From JAKVCB01 sp965243695 (GTDB lineage: Bacteria; Planctomycetota; Planctomycetia; Pirellulales; Lacipirellulaceae), in the NCBI GenBank assembly GCA_965243695.1, contig CBDEWC010000014.1, positions 310,001 through 374,000 of the forward strand: a stretch of DNA of 64,000 nucleotides, read 5' to 3'. The position numbers and the translations under genes are program-made. The notes beneath the pieces are model-generated. The model did not search any database, was not told where the DNA came from, and worked only from the letters and a program-made list of their open reading frames with translations. Each line of letters begins with the position of its first letter. The first letter of the stretch is position 1. This document shows, piece by piece, positions 17,888-25,881 of the stretch.

Positions 17888-20493
17888 GTTCTACGCTTTC
17901 GCAAAAACAAATCCAGCAGCACTGCCGCAAGAATCAAACCTCCCACGAACACATCCACCTGCTCACCGCGGATTTCCCACCGCACTAGCGCCAGGTTGAC
18001 CAACCGCAAGAGAACCGCACCTAAAATGACTCCCACCACGGTGCCACGCCCTCCAGTGATGCTCACACCACCAATCACGGCAACTGCTATGGCTTGTAAC
18101 TCCCAGCCTTTTCCAAGCTGAGATTGCATCTGCATGCTCGCTGACAACACCATGACGGCCGCGATGCCCGTCAACAATCCACCCAACCCAAAGGCGAAAA
18201 GCCAGGTTTTTACGTGGGAGACTCCCACCAGCCGTGCAGCGGTCGAGCTGGATCCTAAAGCATAAAGGTGACGGCCCGACGGTCGATGGACATGAATGAC
18301 ATAAAGCACTGCTGAAACGACAACCCCCAGGACGATCACTGCGCGAAACCCCGATCCAGGGTAAATCCAGATCCATCCGAAAGCCTCCGGCACACTGCTG
18401 ATTTGTCGTCCGCTGACCAGCGCGATCACAATTCCCCGATAAACGATCATCATGCCCAGCGTCACCACAATCGGGTGAACTTTGCCAACGAGTGATATCA
18501 ATCCATTGAGCAACCCTCCTGCGAGACCAACCGTCAGTGCACCCAGGATTGCCAAGGGTATCGATATCTCAGGCGCAAGGGGCAATTTGAGTAACAGACC
18601 TGCACAAGCAGCCGACAGCGCCAGAAGCGAACCGATTGAAATATCGATCCCCCCTGCGATGATTACCGATGCGGCTGCCAAACCCAGAATTGACCACAAC
18701 GCTGTTTCAGCCAGCAAGTTGCCAAAATTCGCCCAACTGAAAAAGTTCGCACTTGTCAGACTCAGCCAAAGACTCAACATCACAATGACCGCCGCAAGCC
18801 CCCATTCGCCGGCGACCCGCCGGTTGTGGGTTACTGCCCTCTTCTCGTTGGATACCGACTGTTCGCGCGCACTTTCATCAGGAAGCGCTGCTTCAGCGAC
18901 TTCAGTCGCCGTGACATCGCCGGCCTGCCATTGCGCTGACATCTTCCCGGACCGAAGAACCATAATGCGATCGGAATGTTGCAGGACCTCAGGCATGTCA
19001 CTGCTGATCATCAGAATCGCACAACCGCGGTCCGCAATACTCCGCAAAAGACGGTGGATTTCTGACTTCGCACCAATATCAACACCTCGGGTTGGTTCAT
19101 CGAGGATCATGACCTTCGGCGTGGCCAGCAGCCAACGCCCCAAAACCACTTTTTGTTGATTTCCTCCGGAAAGCTGGCTGATGGGTTGCTCTATATTCCG
19201 CTGCCGTACTTCCAGTTGCTGAACGACCTGGCGGGTCACCTGCTTTTCAACCCGTCGACTGGCCAGCAATCCTAACGACCAGCGTTTGACGCATGGCTCC
19301 TGGTGAGGCAAGCGGGTTGCACCGGGAAGTTCCGTTTCTGATGAAGACCGAAAGAGCTGCGTCCAGCGGTCGAGTGTGGGCAGAACGGTGTTGGCCCGAA
19401 TGCTCAGCCCGCGGCAGAGACCTTCCCGCAACCGGTCTTCAGGCACATAGGCGATACCAGCACGCACAGCATCTTGAGGCCTTTGAATGGCAACCGGTTT
19501 GCCATCCACCAGCACACTGCCGCCAGCAAGTGCCTCCAAGCCGAAAATGCCACGTGCCATTTCAGTCCGTCCGGCACCAATGAGTCCGTAGACTCCGACA
19601 ATTTCGCCCGCTCCCACATGGAAATTAATGCTTTGAAAACGGGCTTTAAAATCGTGCAAATCGCGAACTTCCAGGCGGGGAACTGGTGCGAGTGGTTCTG
19701 CTTCAGGAGCCGAACTATTGGGCCGACGCTGACGGTCCCTGGAACTATCCTTTAAATTTCGGCCGACCATTGCCTCGATCAGCGACTTGCTATCGACCTC
19801 TTTGCGGTCACGGGTCCAGATTTTCCGGCCATCTCGCAACACGGTAATCCGGTCCGACAGGGCAAAAATTTCTTCTTGCCGATGCGAAATATAAATCAAG
19901 CCTACTCCGTCTGCCTTTAGCCTTGCCACCTGTTGAAACAGCCACGCAGATTCCCGAAATGTCAAGGCGCTGGTTGGCTCGTCAAGAATGACTAATTTCG
20001 CGTGCTTTAATACAGCCGCTGCGATCTGGAGCATGTGACGATGGGCCACACTTAAATGGTCGGCGGGCAGGCCTGCTCCAATCGGTTCCCCCACCGATCC
20101 GATCACCTTGTTCGCCGCGTCCCGCATTTCAGCCCAGTCCACAAAACCGAATTTCTTTGTTGGCAGACCGTGCTGGAGGGCAATATTTTCTGCGACTGAA
20201 AGCGTGGGGAAAAAATCGGCTTCCTGGTGGACCGTCACAATACCCATTTTCCGAGCCGCGACTGGGTCACGCCACTCGCAAACCCGCCCCTCCAGGCGAC
20301 ATGAACCCGAATCGGGCTGTAAAACTCCCGACACGATGTTGATTAAGGTGCTTTTGCCCGCTCCATTTTCACCAACCAGCGCATGAACTTCCCCTGGGCG
20401 CACATCGAAATCAACACCCGAAAGCGCGTGGACTCCCGGAAAAGATTTGGTGACTTCTTCCAGTTTAAGTAACACTCGCGGCTTGTCGCTCAA
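17884..20493 (-). CDS. Fused sugar ABC transporter ATPase (RbsA-like) and permease (RbsC-like)
   Basis: A single chain of 869 residues. A TTG at 20493 has AAGGA just upstream and is preferred to the TTG at 20544. Residues ~1-540 are a double ATPase: the first half has Walker A GENGAGKST and Walker B VILDEPTSAL with a degenerate signature LSVAHRHML; the second has the usual RbsA-type altered P-loop GLIGAGRTE, a perfect signature LSGGNQQKV and Walker B MILDEPTRGVD. Residues ~550-869 are a complete permease with VIIAGGIDISIGSLLALSA and VIGGVSITGGRGTVVG. In the family these are normally two proteins. The joined frame is continuous and carries no stop, so this is a real fusion. It heads an operon with a second permease and the frameshifted binding protein. 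Confidence 0.92.
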   Translation of the reverse strand: MSDKPRVLLKLEEVTKSFPGVHALSGVDFDVRPGEVHALVGENGAGKSTLINIVSGVLQPDSGSCRLEGRVCEWRDPVAARKMGIVTVHQEADFFPTLSVAENIALQHGLPTKKFGFVDWAEMRDAANKVIGSVGEPIGAGLPADHLSVAHRHMLQIAAAVLKHAKLVILDEPTSALTFRESAWLFQQVARLKADGVGLIYISHRQEEIFALSDRITVLRDGRKIWTRDRKEVDSKSLIEAMVGRNLKDSSRDRQRRPNSSAPEAEPLAPVPRLEVRDLHDFKARFQSINFHVGAGEIVGVYGLIGAGRTEMARGIFGLEALAGGSVLVDGKPVAIQRPQDAVRAGIAYVPEDRLREGLCRGLSIRANTVLPTLDRWTQLFRSSSETELPGATRLPHQEPCVKRWSLGLLASRRVEKQVTRQVVQQLEVRQRNIEQPISQLSGGNQQKVVLGRWLLATPKVMILDEPTRGVDIGAKSEIHRLLRSIADRGCAILMISSDMPEVLQHSDRIMVLRSGKMSAQWQAGDVTATEVAEAALPDESAREQSVSNEKRAVTHNRRVAGEWGLAAVIVMLSLWLSLTSANFFSWANFGNLLAETALWSILGLAAASVIIAGGIDISIGSLLALSAACAGLLLKLPLAPEISIPLAILGALTVGLAGGLLNGLISLVGKVHPIVVTLGMMIVYRGIVIALVSGRQISSVPEAFGWIWIYPGSGFRAVIVLGVVVSAVLYVIHVHRPSGRHLYALGSSSTAARLVGVSHVKTWLFAFGLGGLLTGIAAVMVLSASMQMQSQLGKGWELQAIAVAVIGGVSITGGRGTVVGVILGAVLLRLVNLALVRWEIRGEQVDVFVGGLILAAVLLDLFLRKRRT

Positions 20494-20808
20494 CCCGTTT
20501 CCTTCCTGGTGGGACGACCTTTTGATTGTCGATGTTGCGCTCAAGTTGTTGCAGAGCGTTGTTTCCTGCGTTTGCCCAACAGTTAAACCCCGTTCGCCCC
20601 AACCAAACCCGGCCGTGCCGGGCGACCTATGCTACAAGCAACCCCTCAGTTGACCGGTACCATCATTCGCAATATATCTTTTTCCACAGTACGATTGCAA
20701 ACAGCATGTTCGACTTGCCTGAATGGAGCGGGCCCCAATGGGTACCAGCCGGATCGAACCGCCATCCAGGCGGGGCCTCAACACGCCAGGCACGGTGTTC
20801 GGTGGGCT

Positions 20809-22200
20809 TCATGTCGCGTAGCGTATCACCAGGCCAACCACTACGCAGGCGACAATGATCAACGACGTCGTCACCAGGAAAAAAGCGGTCAGCTGACTCA
20901 TCCGGGCCTTTCGGTCCGTATGAAACGCCATCCAGCAAATTGCAAACAACAGAAGCGGTGTCGAAAAAACGGCTGAAAAGAATTGGCTGAACACAATCAA
21001 GCGGACCGGTGCCGACCCGTACCACAAGAAAACCCCCAGCACCATCAGCAGTAACCAGAACTGCGTCAACCGGTGGACCCGGTTGCGCATCTTCAGATCC
21101 CGATAATTGATCACACCCAGGCTTCCTAGAAAATCGCCGAACATTCTTCCAGAGGCTGCAGTGGCCACTAAAACGGTCGAAAACAGCGTGGCGAACGCGC
21201 CGACCAGAAAAACATAGCGTGACCAGGGACCAAAAGATTCGGTGTAGACCTGCGAAATAGTCTCCACCACATTGATTCCTTCGGGTACCAGAGATTGTCG
21301 ATGCAGAATTGCGCAACCGAGCAAGAAAAAGGCTCCGGTCATCAAGGTCGCCAGGCCTGTTGCCGCGCCGGAATCAATACGAATGGCGTGGACCCACTGC
21401 CGAACCCGCTGTGACCATGCTGCATCAGCCCGATCCCCCAGATGCCGATTGTATCCCTTTTCGAGAATCCAATAAGGATACATAAAGAGCTCATTCGCTG
21501 TGGCACCCAGAGCTCCCATCAAACTGATGACGGCATAGGCGGCCAATTTTGGTGTATCGCCAAAAGAAAACGTGAGGCCCGCAAGAACCTCGTTCATCGT
21601 GATCCGGTACTCGCTTGCTTGAATCATGACCAGGGCGATGGCGACCGAGACGCTGAACACGCCCACCAAAATGGCAATCAATACTTCCAGATGGCGATAC
21701 ACCCCTTTCCACAATAGGACCATCGATAAGAGAACCAGGATCCCGCCCCACCAGGCAATCGATTGGTTCTCCAGGTGGTGGACCGGCTCGCCGCCGATAC
21801 GACTTATCCAGTGGCCCAAAGGCATCTCGCTATGCATCATGCCGGCCAGTGCACCGATCATGCCTGGAATTGTCAGGCAGGAGACCAGATAACCGCCCAT
21901 ATAGATAATCCCGATCCACGAAGTCCCGCGGTACTTCGGGCCAGGACAAATATTAAGCGCCTGATGTGTGGTGCGTCCGTGCACCATTGCATGCCGACCT
22001 ATCTCGACCTGAAGAAAGTACTTGATGACACATGACAACAGCACAACCCAGAGCAACACAAAACCAAATTTCGCGGCTTGTACCGGAGTATTGATCAACT
22101 CGCCGCTGCCCATCACCGAACCAGCAACAACGATGCCTGGCCCAATTACTGTAAGCAGCCAGGTAATTCCACCTTGCCGACAATCGGTCGTGTTCTTCAT
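20809..22200 (-). CDS. Nramp-family-like membrane transporter with altered metal site
   Basis: 463 residues with about eleven hydrophobic segments in the LeuT-fold layout of Nramp proteins. The first segment reads VIGPGIVVAGSVMGSGELI; classical Nramp metal transporters have Asp-Pro-Gly-Asn there. In the sixth segment, where they have Met-Pro-His, this protein has ANELFMYPYWILEKGY. Both signature metal ligands are therefore missing, so divalent metal transport should not be assumed; Nramp-related groups with other substrates exist. It is 73 bases after mtnC on the same strand, which may link it to methionine salvage or simply be chance. Confidence 0.75.
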   Translation of the reverse strand: MKNTTDCRQGGITWLLTVIGPGIVVAGSVMGSGELINTPVQAAKFGFVLLWVVLLSCVIKYFLQVEIGRHAMVHGRTTHQALNICPGPKYRGTSWIGIIYMGGYLVSCLTIPGMIGALAGMMHSEMPLGHWISRIGGEPVHHLENQSIAWWGGILVLLSMVLLWKGVYRHLEVLIAILVGVFSVSVAIALVMIQASEYRITMNEVLAGLTFSFGDTPKLAAYAVISLMGALGATANELFMYPYWILEKGYNRHLGDRADAAWSQRVRQWVHAIRIDSGAATGLATLMTGAFFLLGCAILHRQSLVPEGINVVETISQVYTESFGPWSRYVFLVGAFATLFSTVLVATAASGRMFGDFLGSLGVINYRDLKMRNRVHRLTQFWLLLMVLGVFLWYGSAPVRLIVFSQFFSAVFSTPLLLFAICWMAFHTDRKARMSQLTAFFLVTTSLIIVACVVVGLVIRYAT

Positions 22201-22273
22201 GTTGCCTGACGCCGTTTTGGCTACCCACGCTAGTCGTCTGGCCTACTCAACAAATGCGCGAACCAGACAAGAT

Positions 22274-23008
22274 TCAACGCGCTGGCAGGGTAATGGACAA
22301 TTCGCTAAAAGTGGTAATTCGAGGATGCTCTGAGCCGACGTCGATTTCCGCGTTACCAGGACGCATCGAGAGGCCTGTTTGCATCCCCGCTTCGCGGGCC
22401 GCGTCAAGCTCAGCAGGGATATCGCTAAGAAACAAGATCTCCCCAGATCCCAGGCCCCAGTCTTTTACGATGGCCGCGTAGCTCCCCGCCTCGCGCTTGG
22501 GACCAGTCTTGGTATCGTAGTGGCCTTCGAGAAGCGGCAACAAATTTCCAGCGACCGTGTGCCCAAAGAACAATTTCTGCGCCCCAACACTACCAGATGA
22601 ATAGATGCGGATCCGCAGGCCCTGTTCGTACCACTGTCGCAACGCTGGTGAAACATCGTCGAATAGATGCGCTTTGAGTTCGCCACTCTCAAAACCACGT
22701 CGCCAGATGAGCCCCTGGAGTTGCTTGAGTCCTGTCGTTTTGGCATCGCCATCCATCAGTCGCGCGACTTCGGCAAGGATACCGTCCGATCGATCGGACA
22801 TCACGCCGGCAGCCTCCCCCAAATCGGCAACCCGGTCGCGACGAATCTGGTCGCACGCTTCCCGAACTTCGGTGACATCCCAATTTGTGGCGAGAAACGT
22901 TTCCAAGCCATCCCGGACGAACGGGAACATTTTCCCATAAATAAAATCGATCGACGAGGTGGTCCCCTCGATATCCAACAGAAGACCGCGAGCTTTGATG
23001 TGGGTCAC
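22274..23008 (-). CDS. mtnC: Acireductone synthase (enolase-phosphatase E1)
   Basis: Methionine salvage: enolises and dephosphorylates 2,3-diketo-5-methylthiopentyl-1-phosphate to acireductone. The 244-residue HAD protein starts GLLLDIEGTTSSIDFIY, with nucleophile Asp12 and Glu14 as in the family (DIEGTT). IRIYSSGSVGAQK is motif II, with the Ser, and later GEILFLSDIPAELDAA is motif III/IV. The GTG start at 23008 overlaps the mtnD stop (GTGA), so it is translationally coupled to mtnD, whose product uses its product. Confidence 0.93.
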   Translation of the reverse strand: MTHIKARGLLLDIEGTTSSIDFIYGKMFPFVRDGLETFLATNWDVTEVREACDQIRRDRVADLGEAAGVMSDRSDGILAEVARLMDGDAKTTGLKQLQGLIWRRGFESGELKAHLFDDVSPALRQWYEQGLRIRIYSSGSVGAQKLFFGHTVAGNLLPLLEGHYDTKTGPKREAGSYAAIVKDWGLGSGEILFLSDIPAELDAAREAGMQTGLSMRPGNAEIDVGSEHPRITTFSELSITLPAR

Positions 23009-23586
23009 AATTTGACAACGGGGTCAACGGATGACTTGGCAGGAAAGTAGTCCGGTCCCATACACAGCGGCGCGTAATTTTCATGGACACCGTCATCGAT
23101 GTAGCATGGTGTCCAGCCCGACTTATCCTCAAAGAGACGGATGCAACGAATTGCACGGTCCTCGCAAAAATCGAACCAATGTTGGGTCCCCTTGGGAACA
23201 TTGATCAAGTCGCCACTGGTGACCTCGATCGCAAAAACAGGGCCGTTGGTGGGGTTGATGTGAAACAAGCCACGCCCGCGAACCACAAATCGAACCTCAT
23301 CCTCGCTGTGGGTGTGTTCCTTGTTGAACTTTTCAATGAGCATTTCGAGATTAGGCGTATCTGGCGTAACATTGATCAGATCGGCCGTTTCGAATCCTCC
23401 TTCTTGTTTGAGCCGCTCAATCTCTGGTTCGTAGGCCGCAAGAATTTCTGCATCGGTTGCATTTTCACCAACACGACCTTCCACATCCCATTTTTCATAC
23501 CAGATCCCATGCGGCTCAAGAAATGCGCGGATTTCATCGACATCCGTTATGGTTTGGCCTTCAACTGGTAGGCGTACGCTTGCCAT
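23005..23586 (-). CDS. mtnD: Acireductone dioxygenase
   Basis: Methionine salvage: oxidises acireductone to the keto acid precursor of methionine (Fe form) or to an off-pathway product with CO (Ni form). The 193-residue cupin has the metal ligands His91, His93 and Glu97 in HTHSEDEVRF, and His136 in GTQHWFD. The N-terminus with HGIWYEKWDV also matches. Strong ribosome site GAGGAGA before the ATG at 23586. Which metal is used cannot be told from sequence; a Ni-SOD gene is nearby, so nickel is available to this organism. Confidence 0.93.
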   Translation of the reverse strand: MASVRLPVEGQTITDVDEIRAFLEPHGIWYEKWDVEGRVGENATDAEILAAYEPEIERLKQEGGFETADLINVTPDTPNLEMLIEKFNKEHTHSEDEVRFVVRGRGLFHINPTNGPVFAIEVTSGDLINVPKGTQHWFDFCEDRAIRCIRLFEDKSGWTPCYIDDGVHENYAPLCMGPDYFPAKSSVDPVVKL

Positions 23587-23766
23587 CTGGAAATCTCCTC
23601 AGTTTATGTTTGGGGTATGTTCAGACTTACAAAGCAGCGAGAGCACCAAGGAGCCTGCTGGAAACAGAGCCCAAGACTGTCATCAACGTTATTCTGGCGA
23701 CTGAAAACAGCCTTTCTCCTTCCGATGAGTCTTGTCATCCAAACCGCCACCCTACCTGTTTGGTAA

Positions 23767-24474
23767 CTACTCTACAACGTCCGGACCGGTCGGTTCAGCA
23801 AGATGATCGCCAACTGGGGCCATCGCTTCAAGTGCCGCCCCTCGGCCCAGGCACTCGAGCAGAAATTCAATCGTTTCAACATGCCGACGTGCCGCTGCCA
23901 GATCTTTGCCCCATGTGTACAAACCGTGGCGATGGATTAGAAATCCGTGCTGGATTGGCCCTACCGGGTCGGCTAGCAGATTGGTAACTTTCTCGCTGAG
24001 TGAGCCTATATCCTGCGTATTGGCAAAAATTGGCAGCCACTCATTGTGCTCATGGGTGGAGACGCTGTCCAATCCCTTGAGCATCTCAAAGCCGGCCAAC
24101 TCGATACCACCCCATTTGAAAAAATGGTTGGACAGGATTGTCGCCCAAACGGAGTGCGTGTGCAAAACAGCACCGACCTGGAGTTGCGACGCAATCGCCA
24201 CGTGCAACAGTGTTTCAGCCGATGATTTCCCCGAGGTCTTCTCGATCAGCCTTCCAGCACCATCAACACGAACAAAATCTTCTTCGGTTAATCGATCCTT
24301 GTGCTTTCCACTGGCAGTGATCAACAACTCGAGTGGCTCACGATTAAGCACCACGCTGTAGTTGCTGCTTGTTGCCAGCGACCAGCCCCGCTGGTGAAAT
24401 TCGCGGCCAATGTCGCACAACGAACGCGCATGATCTGCGATAGTCCGTCCCGTTTTGGTCGTCGCTGTTGCCAT
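23767..24474 (-). CDS. mtnB: Methylthioribulose-1-phosphate dehydratase
   Basis: Methionine salvage: removes water from 5-methylthioribulose 1-phosphate. From the ATG at 24474 (GGAGG nine bases upstream) it is 235 residues; the ATG at 24483 would sit on top of that ribosome site. The class II aldolase fold shows the zinc histidines in AVLHTHSVWATILSN and in IHRHGLYTWGKD. The family's ATSSNYSVVL and ITASGKHKDRL motifs are near the start. The gene is 180 bases upstream of mtnD. mtnA, mtnK and the nucleosidase, needed for earlier steps, are not in the window. Confidence 0.92.
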   Translation of the reverse strand: MATATTKTGRTIADHARSLCDIGREFHQRGWSLATSSNYSVVLNREPLELLITASGKHKDRLTEEDFVRVDGAGRLIEKTSGKSSAETLLHVAIASQLQVGAVLHTHSVWATILSNHFFKWGGIELAGFEMLKGLDSVSTHEHNEWLPIFANTQDIGSLSEKVTNLLADPVGPIQHGFLIHRHGLYTWGKDLAAARRHVETIEFLLECLGRGAALEAMAPVGDHLAEPTGPDVVE

Positions 24475-24529
24475 TTCCAACATCCTCCTCCGCAGGAAGT
24501 GCTCATTATGAACTTGTTCTGCGGCAAAG

Positions 24530-24554
24530 GCAAAGAGACACCCCCGAGGGGGTG
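24530..24554 (-). terminator. Intrinsic terminator-like hairpin after sodN
   Basis: On the minus strand a seven-base GC stem, GCACCCCC then CGGGGGTG with a tiny loop, is followed by TCTCTTTG, 37 bases past the sodN stop codon. The T run is interrupted, so termination may be partial, which would allow readthrough into mtnB. Confidence 0.5.
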
Positions 24555-24591
24555 CATAAATATTGCGTTATCCTAAAAGTCGCCAGGTGGA

Positions 24592-25062
24592 CTACTTGTG
24601 TTTGTGTATCTCAGGCTTCTTGCCAGTGTAGGCGGTGTAAAACTTGTAGATAGATTTCTCGAGCGCCTCGGCAGCAACTGGGGAAACCTGTTGTTTGCAC
24701 TTCATTGCCGCAACCATAACGGCGTGGGCAGCAGTTAGCTTGTTAACATATTCCGGCTTGTCCGCCTTGATCCGCTGCGTCATGAAATACTGGGAAATGG
24801 CCTGCTGGATATTGGTCGCATGCTGCTCCTTGGTGGTCACCCAGCGCACCAACTGATTCATGTTCTGCGGGCTCGACTCAGTAGCCAATAGATGAATTTG
24901 ATCGCTTGCCTTGGCTATTGTCTTCGTGTCTTCCAGCATCTGCTGAAATCGCGCCTGGTCGTCGTAAATACCACAAGGCACTTCACAGTGGGCGGCAACA
25001 TGACGGGCAGTCAGCATGGACAAAAACAAGAACAAACAAAGGGTCAAGGCGGTACGGTGCAT
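24592..25062 (-). CDS. sodN: Secreted nickel superoxide dismutase
   Basis: Dismutates superoxide using a nickel bound by an N-terminal hook. The hook motif H-C-x-x-P-C-G-x-Y is present as HCEVPCGIY at residues 25-33. In front is a 24-residue Sec signal peptide (TLCLFLFLSMLTARHVAA) whose likely cut site V-A-A|H would expose the essential His1 directly. The four-helix body (FQQMLEDTKTIAKASDQI, LVRWVTTKEQHATNIQQAIS, KLTAAHAVMVAAMKCKQQV) matches the family and the length is right. A strong ribosome site (GAGGAG) precedes the ATG. No sodX-type maturation protease is seen nearby. The tail EIHKHK is Lys/His-rich. The enzyme should work outside the cytoplasm. Confidence 0.92.
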   Translation of the reverse strand: MHRTALTLCLFLFLSMLTARHVAAHCEVPCGIYDDQARFQQMLEDTKTIAKASDQIHLLATESSPQNMNQLVRWVTTKEQHATNIQQAISQYFMTQRIKADKPEYVNKLTAAHAVMVAAMKCKQQVSPVAAEALEKSIYKFYTAYTGKKPEIHKHK

Positions 25063-25167
25063 GGTGAGGTCTCCTCAAGAAGTAATGTGGCGGCAAGCAA
25101 TGTCTCACCGCGCCGACTGCTGGCAAACGCTTTCCGACTGGGCCATGGGCCGCATCGGCTTTGGCCC

Positions 25168-25196
25168 AATCTAATTGGCAGCCAACCGCTGGTCAA
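25168..25196 (-). promoter_or_regulatory. Likely sodN promoter
   Basis: On the minus strand TTGACC and TAGATT are 17 bases apart, five and four of six matches to the sigma-70 consensus. It lies about 105 bases upstream of the sodN start, which is the only gene it can serve closely. Confidence 0.5.
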
Positions 25197-25296
25197 TTAG
25201 CCGGCACCGATGCACCAGGGATAAAACCGCTCGGGATATTTCTTGTGACTGCGTCCCAAGCGGGTATTTTCAATGCCAGACTCGATGGCCCGAAGC

Positions 25297-25335
25297 AAAA
25301 AACCCACAAAGAGCCGCCAGCATTCTTGCGGGTTT
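25297..25335 (-). terminator. Intrinsic terminator of the GNAT gene
   Basis: On the minus strand AAACCCGCAA pairs with TTTGTGGGTTT (ten pairs, one G-U) around a 15-base loop and runs straight into six T. It begins about 50 bases after the stop codon of the acetyltransferase gene. Confidence 0.65.
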
Positions 25336-25387
25336 CCTCTCAGGCCGGTTCAGGCGGCCACCCGAGCAATCGGATCGCCGCCCCGAA

Positions 25388-25840
25388 TTAAGCCGTTTCT
25401 TTTCCGTCCGGCAGTGGGGATTTATCAGCGATTTGACAAAAAAGAGCCTTTTTCTGTCCTGGCAGCCCGTATTCGAACCCACTACTGAGGAAAAGCGAGT
25501 CGCTGGCGGTAATCGCCATCACTTCGCGAACACCAAGTTGGCCTGCCCGGGCAAGACAAGCTTCCACCAGTGCTCGGCCAACACCCTGACGTTGCCGCGC
25601 CTGGTCGACGGCCAGACACTGTATTTCCGCCAACTTCTGCGAGTAGATTTCAACCGCACCGCAACCGATGATCTTTTCGGCCGCAACCGCGACGAACCCA
25701 TTCTGCATAAGGGCAGCGATTTCTGGCGTCGATCGCGGCAAAATGGCGCGCTCGCTGGCGAATGGTTGTAAAAACTGCGCAATTTCCTGGTTGTCCGGAT
25801 CACGCGCGGGGCGAACGACAAAAGGCGCATCGGCGTTCAT
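25388..25840 (-). CDS. GNAT-family N-acetyltransferase
   Basis: A 150-residue acyl-CoA-dependent acetyltransferase. The acetyl-CoA loop is seen in CLAVDQARQRQGVGRALVEA (Q-R-Q-G-V-G-R-A) at residues ~75-94. The family's first strand VVRPARDPDN and the late ALFCQI strand fit. The pattern resembles the acetyltransferase part of ArgA-like N-acetylglutamate synthases, but no arginine-specific residue was identified, so substrate is open. It sits 41 bases after the gyrB stop on the same strand and is followed by a good terminator, so it may be transcribed with gyrB. Confidence 0.85.
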   Translation of the reverse strand: MNADAPFVVRPARDPDNQEIAQFLQPFASERAILPRSTPEIAALMQNGFVAVAAEKIIGCGAVEIYSQKLAEIQCLAVDQARQRQGVGRALVEACLARAGQLGVREVMAITASDSLFLSSGFEYGLPGQKKALFCQIADKSPLPDGKETA

Positions 25841-25881
25841 AATTTTTGATTCTGGGAAAGATTTGGCATCGCCTAAACGCG

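Larger units (their letters stand above)
25063..25387. other. Intergenic region between sodN and the GNAT gene
   Basis: About 325 bases holding the likely sodN promoter (25168-25196) and the terminator of the GNAT gene (25297-25335). Nothing coding was recognised. Confidence 0.5.

Noticed and set aside
20680..20688. TTTTCCACA, a perfect DnaA box
   Set aside because: Single copy in the 5' flank of the importer operon, 10 kb from dnaA; one match of this length is expected by chance.
25175..25771. 198-codon plus-strand frame opposite the GNAT gene
   Set aside because: Antisense to a clear acetyltransferase and crossing its terminator.
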